Below, piece by piece: positions 5,306 to 6,271 of a DNA stretch of 6,271 nt. Positions within the stretch are counted from its first letter, which is position 1. Each line of letters opens with the position of its first letter. A model generated the notes under the pieces. That model was not told where the DNA came from and made no database searches. It was given only the letters and a program-made list of their open reading frames with translations. The stretch comes from Paracoccaceae bacterium (GTDB lineage Bacteria > Pseudomonadota > Alphaproteobacteria > Rhodobacterales > Rhodobacteraceae), in contig JALQYS010000205.1 in assembly GCA_023254015.1 (NCBI GenBank), positions 1 to 6,271 of the forward strand, read 5' to 3'. A program made the translations under genes and the position numbers.

Positions 5306-6271
5306 ACCATCAGATCTCCGTATTCGATGGTGCTGACCCCGGTCAGATAGGCGATGTTCACCCGCGTCTGTGCCCCGGCCGCCCCGTCGACGTCATAGCT
5401 GAGAAGCCGCGTCGTGGTGTTGAAGTGGAAACCAGCCTCATCGGCGGTGGCATCATTGGTGATGAACACATGAGTCAGCGGCAGGATGGTGCTGATGTAA
5501 TCCGTGCCGAACCCAAAGTTGTCCAGCGTGATCCGGTCCCCCTCCGCGCGCGAGAAATCGGTGATGCGGTCAGGTCCTTCGGTCTTGGCGGCGAACATGA
5601 ACACATCCGAACCCGCCCCGCCGGTCAATGTGTCGATCCCGGCCCCGCCCATCAGGACGTCACGCCCGGCCCCGCCCGACAGCTTGTCCTTGCCGTCGCC
5701 GCCCAGAAGGATGTCGTTGCCGGCAAAGCCGTTCAGATTGTCCGCGCCGCCCTTGCCGGACAACCGGTCATCCTTGGCGGTGCCGTCCATCCGGTTGCCG
5801 CCGCCCGTTCCCTCTGCAACCCGTCCCATGGTGTTGGCCGTGGACCAGACCTGACCGAACATCTTCTGCAGCCCTTCGTCGCGCTGGATGCCGATGGTCA
5901 TGGCGACAAGGCTGTTGCCCTTGGCGGTGATCTCGCCATCTCCGACATGGGCAAAGGTCGCGCCGTTGTCGGTCAGCAGAAAGTCATTGCCCGCCGCCGT
6001 GCCATCGGCCTTGAACATCCGGGCCATGTGATGGCTGTAGGCGTTGGTCCAGGAAATTGCGAAGCCGCCGTTGTTCAGCGCCACCACATCGCCCAGGGTT
6101 TCAAAGGCGGTGCGCTGGGCCGACACGTCAAAGGCCGCACCCAGAAGCGCATCTCCATCGGCCGAGACAAGTTGCCCCTTGATCGCAAGGGCATCTGACG
6201 TGGCGTCTTGCCAGATCACCAGAAGTCGGCCGTCAGCAAGCTTGGTGATCTCGGAAATCGGGGCCGTGGGG
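5299..6271 (-). CDS. RTX calcium-binding protein, C-terminal part (5' end outside window)
   Basis: The frame is open from the right edge of the window to TGA (5299-5301), giving 323 C-terminal residues. It reads without interruption through the GTG at 6217-6219, which lies mid-domain and is not a start. From N to C the visible part holds: two clear and one degenerate unit of a roughly 45-residue beta-rich repeat (pattern LADGRLLVIWQD...IKGQLVSADG); six tandem RTX nonapeptides; and a C-terminal domain containing DRITDFSRAEGDRITLDNFG, typical of hemolysin-type and serralysin-like C-termini. RTX repeats bind calcium and fold outside the cell after type I (ABC transporter) secretion using an uncleaved C-terminal signal. 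No cysteine occurs in the visible part, as is common for such exoproteins. No catalytic motif is visible, so it could be an adhesin, an S-layer-like protein or the tail of an enzyme. No secretion genes are in the window. Confidence 0.9.
   Translation of the reverse strand, partial: PTAPISEITKLADGRLLVIWQDATSDALAIKGQLVSADGDALLGAAFDVSAQRTAFETLGDVVALNNGGFAISWTNAYSHHMARMFKADGTAAGNDFLLTDNGATFAHVGDGEITAKGNSLVAMTIGIQRDEGLQKMFGQVWSTANTMGRVAEGTGGGNRMDGTAKDDRLSGKGGADNLNGFAGNDILLGGDGKDKLSGGAGRDVLMGGAGIDTLTGGAGSDVFMFAAKTEGPDRITDFSRAEGDRITLDNFGFGTDYISTILPLTHVFITNDATADEAGFHFNTTTRLLSYDVDGAAGAQTRVNIAYLTGVSTIEYGDLMVY
5602..5763 (-). repeat. Six tandem RTX nonapeptide repeats
   Basis: Translated from the minus strand, six consecutive 9-residue units follow the pattern L-x-G-G-x-G-x-D-x: LSGKGGADN, LNGFAGNDI, LLGGDGKDK, LSGGAGRDV, LMGGAGIDT and LTGGAGSDV. 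The central four are closest to consensus. They would form one parallel beta-roll binding several calcium ions. At the DNA level the repeat is 27 bp and imperfect. Confidence 0.93.
5839..6252 (-). repeat. Degenerate ~45-residue beta-rich repeats of the RTX protein
   Basis: Three stretches share a layout of a hydrophobic strand, an acidic/Gly turn, a W-containing strand and a G-Q or F-K-A-D-G segment. They begin at EITKLADGRLLVIWQD (from 6252), DVVALNNGGFAISWTN (from 6090) and GDGEITAKGNSLVAM (from 5943). The first two align well and the third is weak. Such repeats usually continue toward the N-terminus in long RTX exoproteins, so more copies are expected beyond the window. Confidence 0.55.

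Noticed and set aside
5504..5854. Proline/Ser-rich 116-codon plus-strand frame with apparent repeats
   Set aside because: Its periodicity is just the reverse complement of the RTX nonapeptide codons.
4876..6198. 440-codon plus-strand open frame opposite the RTX gene
   Set aside because: It is the antisense of RTX repeats and spans the end of the LysR gene in another frame. The product has no recognisable domain, and the minus-strand frame has clear RTX repeats.
6217..6219. GTG at 6219 as the start of the RTX gene
   Set aside because: The same frame stays open to the window edge and the residues before the GTG (LADGRLL) complete a repeat unit, so this is an internal valine.

Overview
The window is 6.3 kb of GC-rich, densely coding DNA with strong G/C preference at third codon positions. 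The protein style (IleRS N-terminus, DUF1127 small protein, LysR repertoire, RTX nonapeptide protein) suggests an alphaproteobacterium, most likely of the Rhodobacterales (Rhodobacter/Paracoccus-like). That placement is an inference from sequence style; there is no rRNA or other decisive marker in the window.

Layout, left to right. A weak terminator-like hairpin (1-25) probably closes an upstream gene outside the window. It is followed by a complete isoleucyl-tRNA synthetase gene, ileS (89-2995, +). A 70-bp gap that is almost entirely one long imperfect palindrome (2998-3057) leads into a complete P1-family (DmpA/BapA-type) self-processing aminopeptidase gene (3066-4043, +). Next is a small DUF1127 gene on the opposite strand (4092-4295, -), with its own good ribosome binding site and a strong intrinsic terminator that abuts the peptidase stop codon. 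A compact 89-bp divergent control region separates it from a LysR-type regulator gene (4385-5305, +). The last gene (5299-6271, -) converges on the LysR gene and overlaps its end by 7 bp. It encodes the C-terminal part of an RTX calcium-binding, probably type I-secreted protein whose 5' end lies beyond the window.

How the parts relate. ileS and the peptidase gene are co-directional and may be co-transcribed, with the palindrome positioned to modulate translation or mRNA stability of the second gene. The DUF1127 gene and the LysR gene form a divergent pair with back-to-back overlapping promoters and a possible LysR box between them. This resembles the VtlR-type regulators of Brucella and related alphaproteobacteria, which control small DUF1127 proteins. 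The RTX gene looks like an independent accessory gene. No CRISPR array, tRNA, rRNA, transposase or phage gene was seen, and no clearly novel multi-gene system is present. The most interesting items are the palindrome between ileS and the peptidase gene and the LysR/DUF1127 module.
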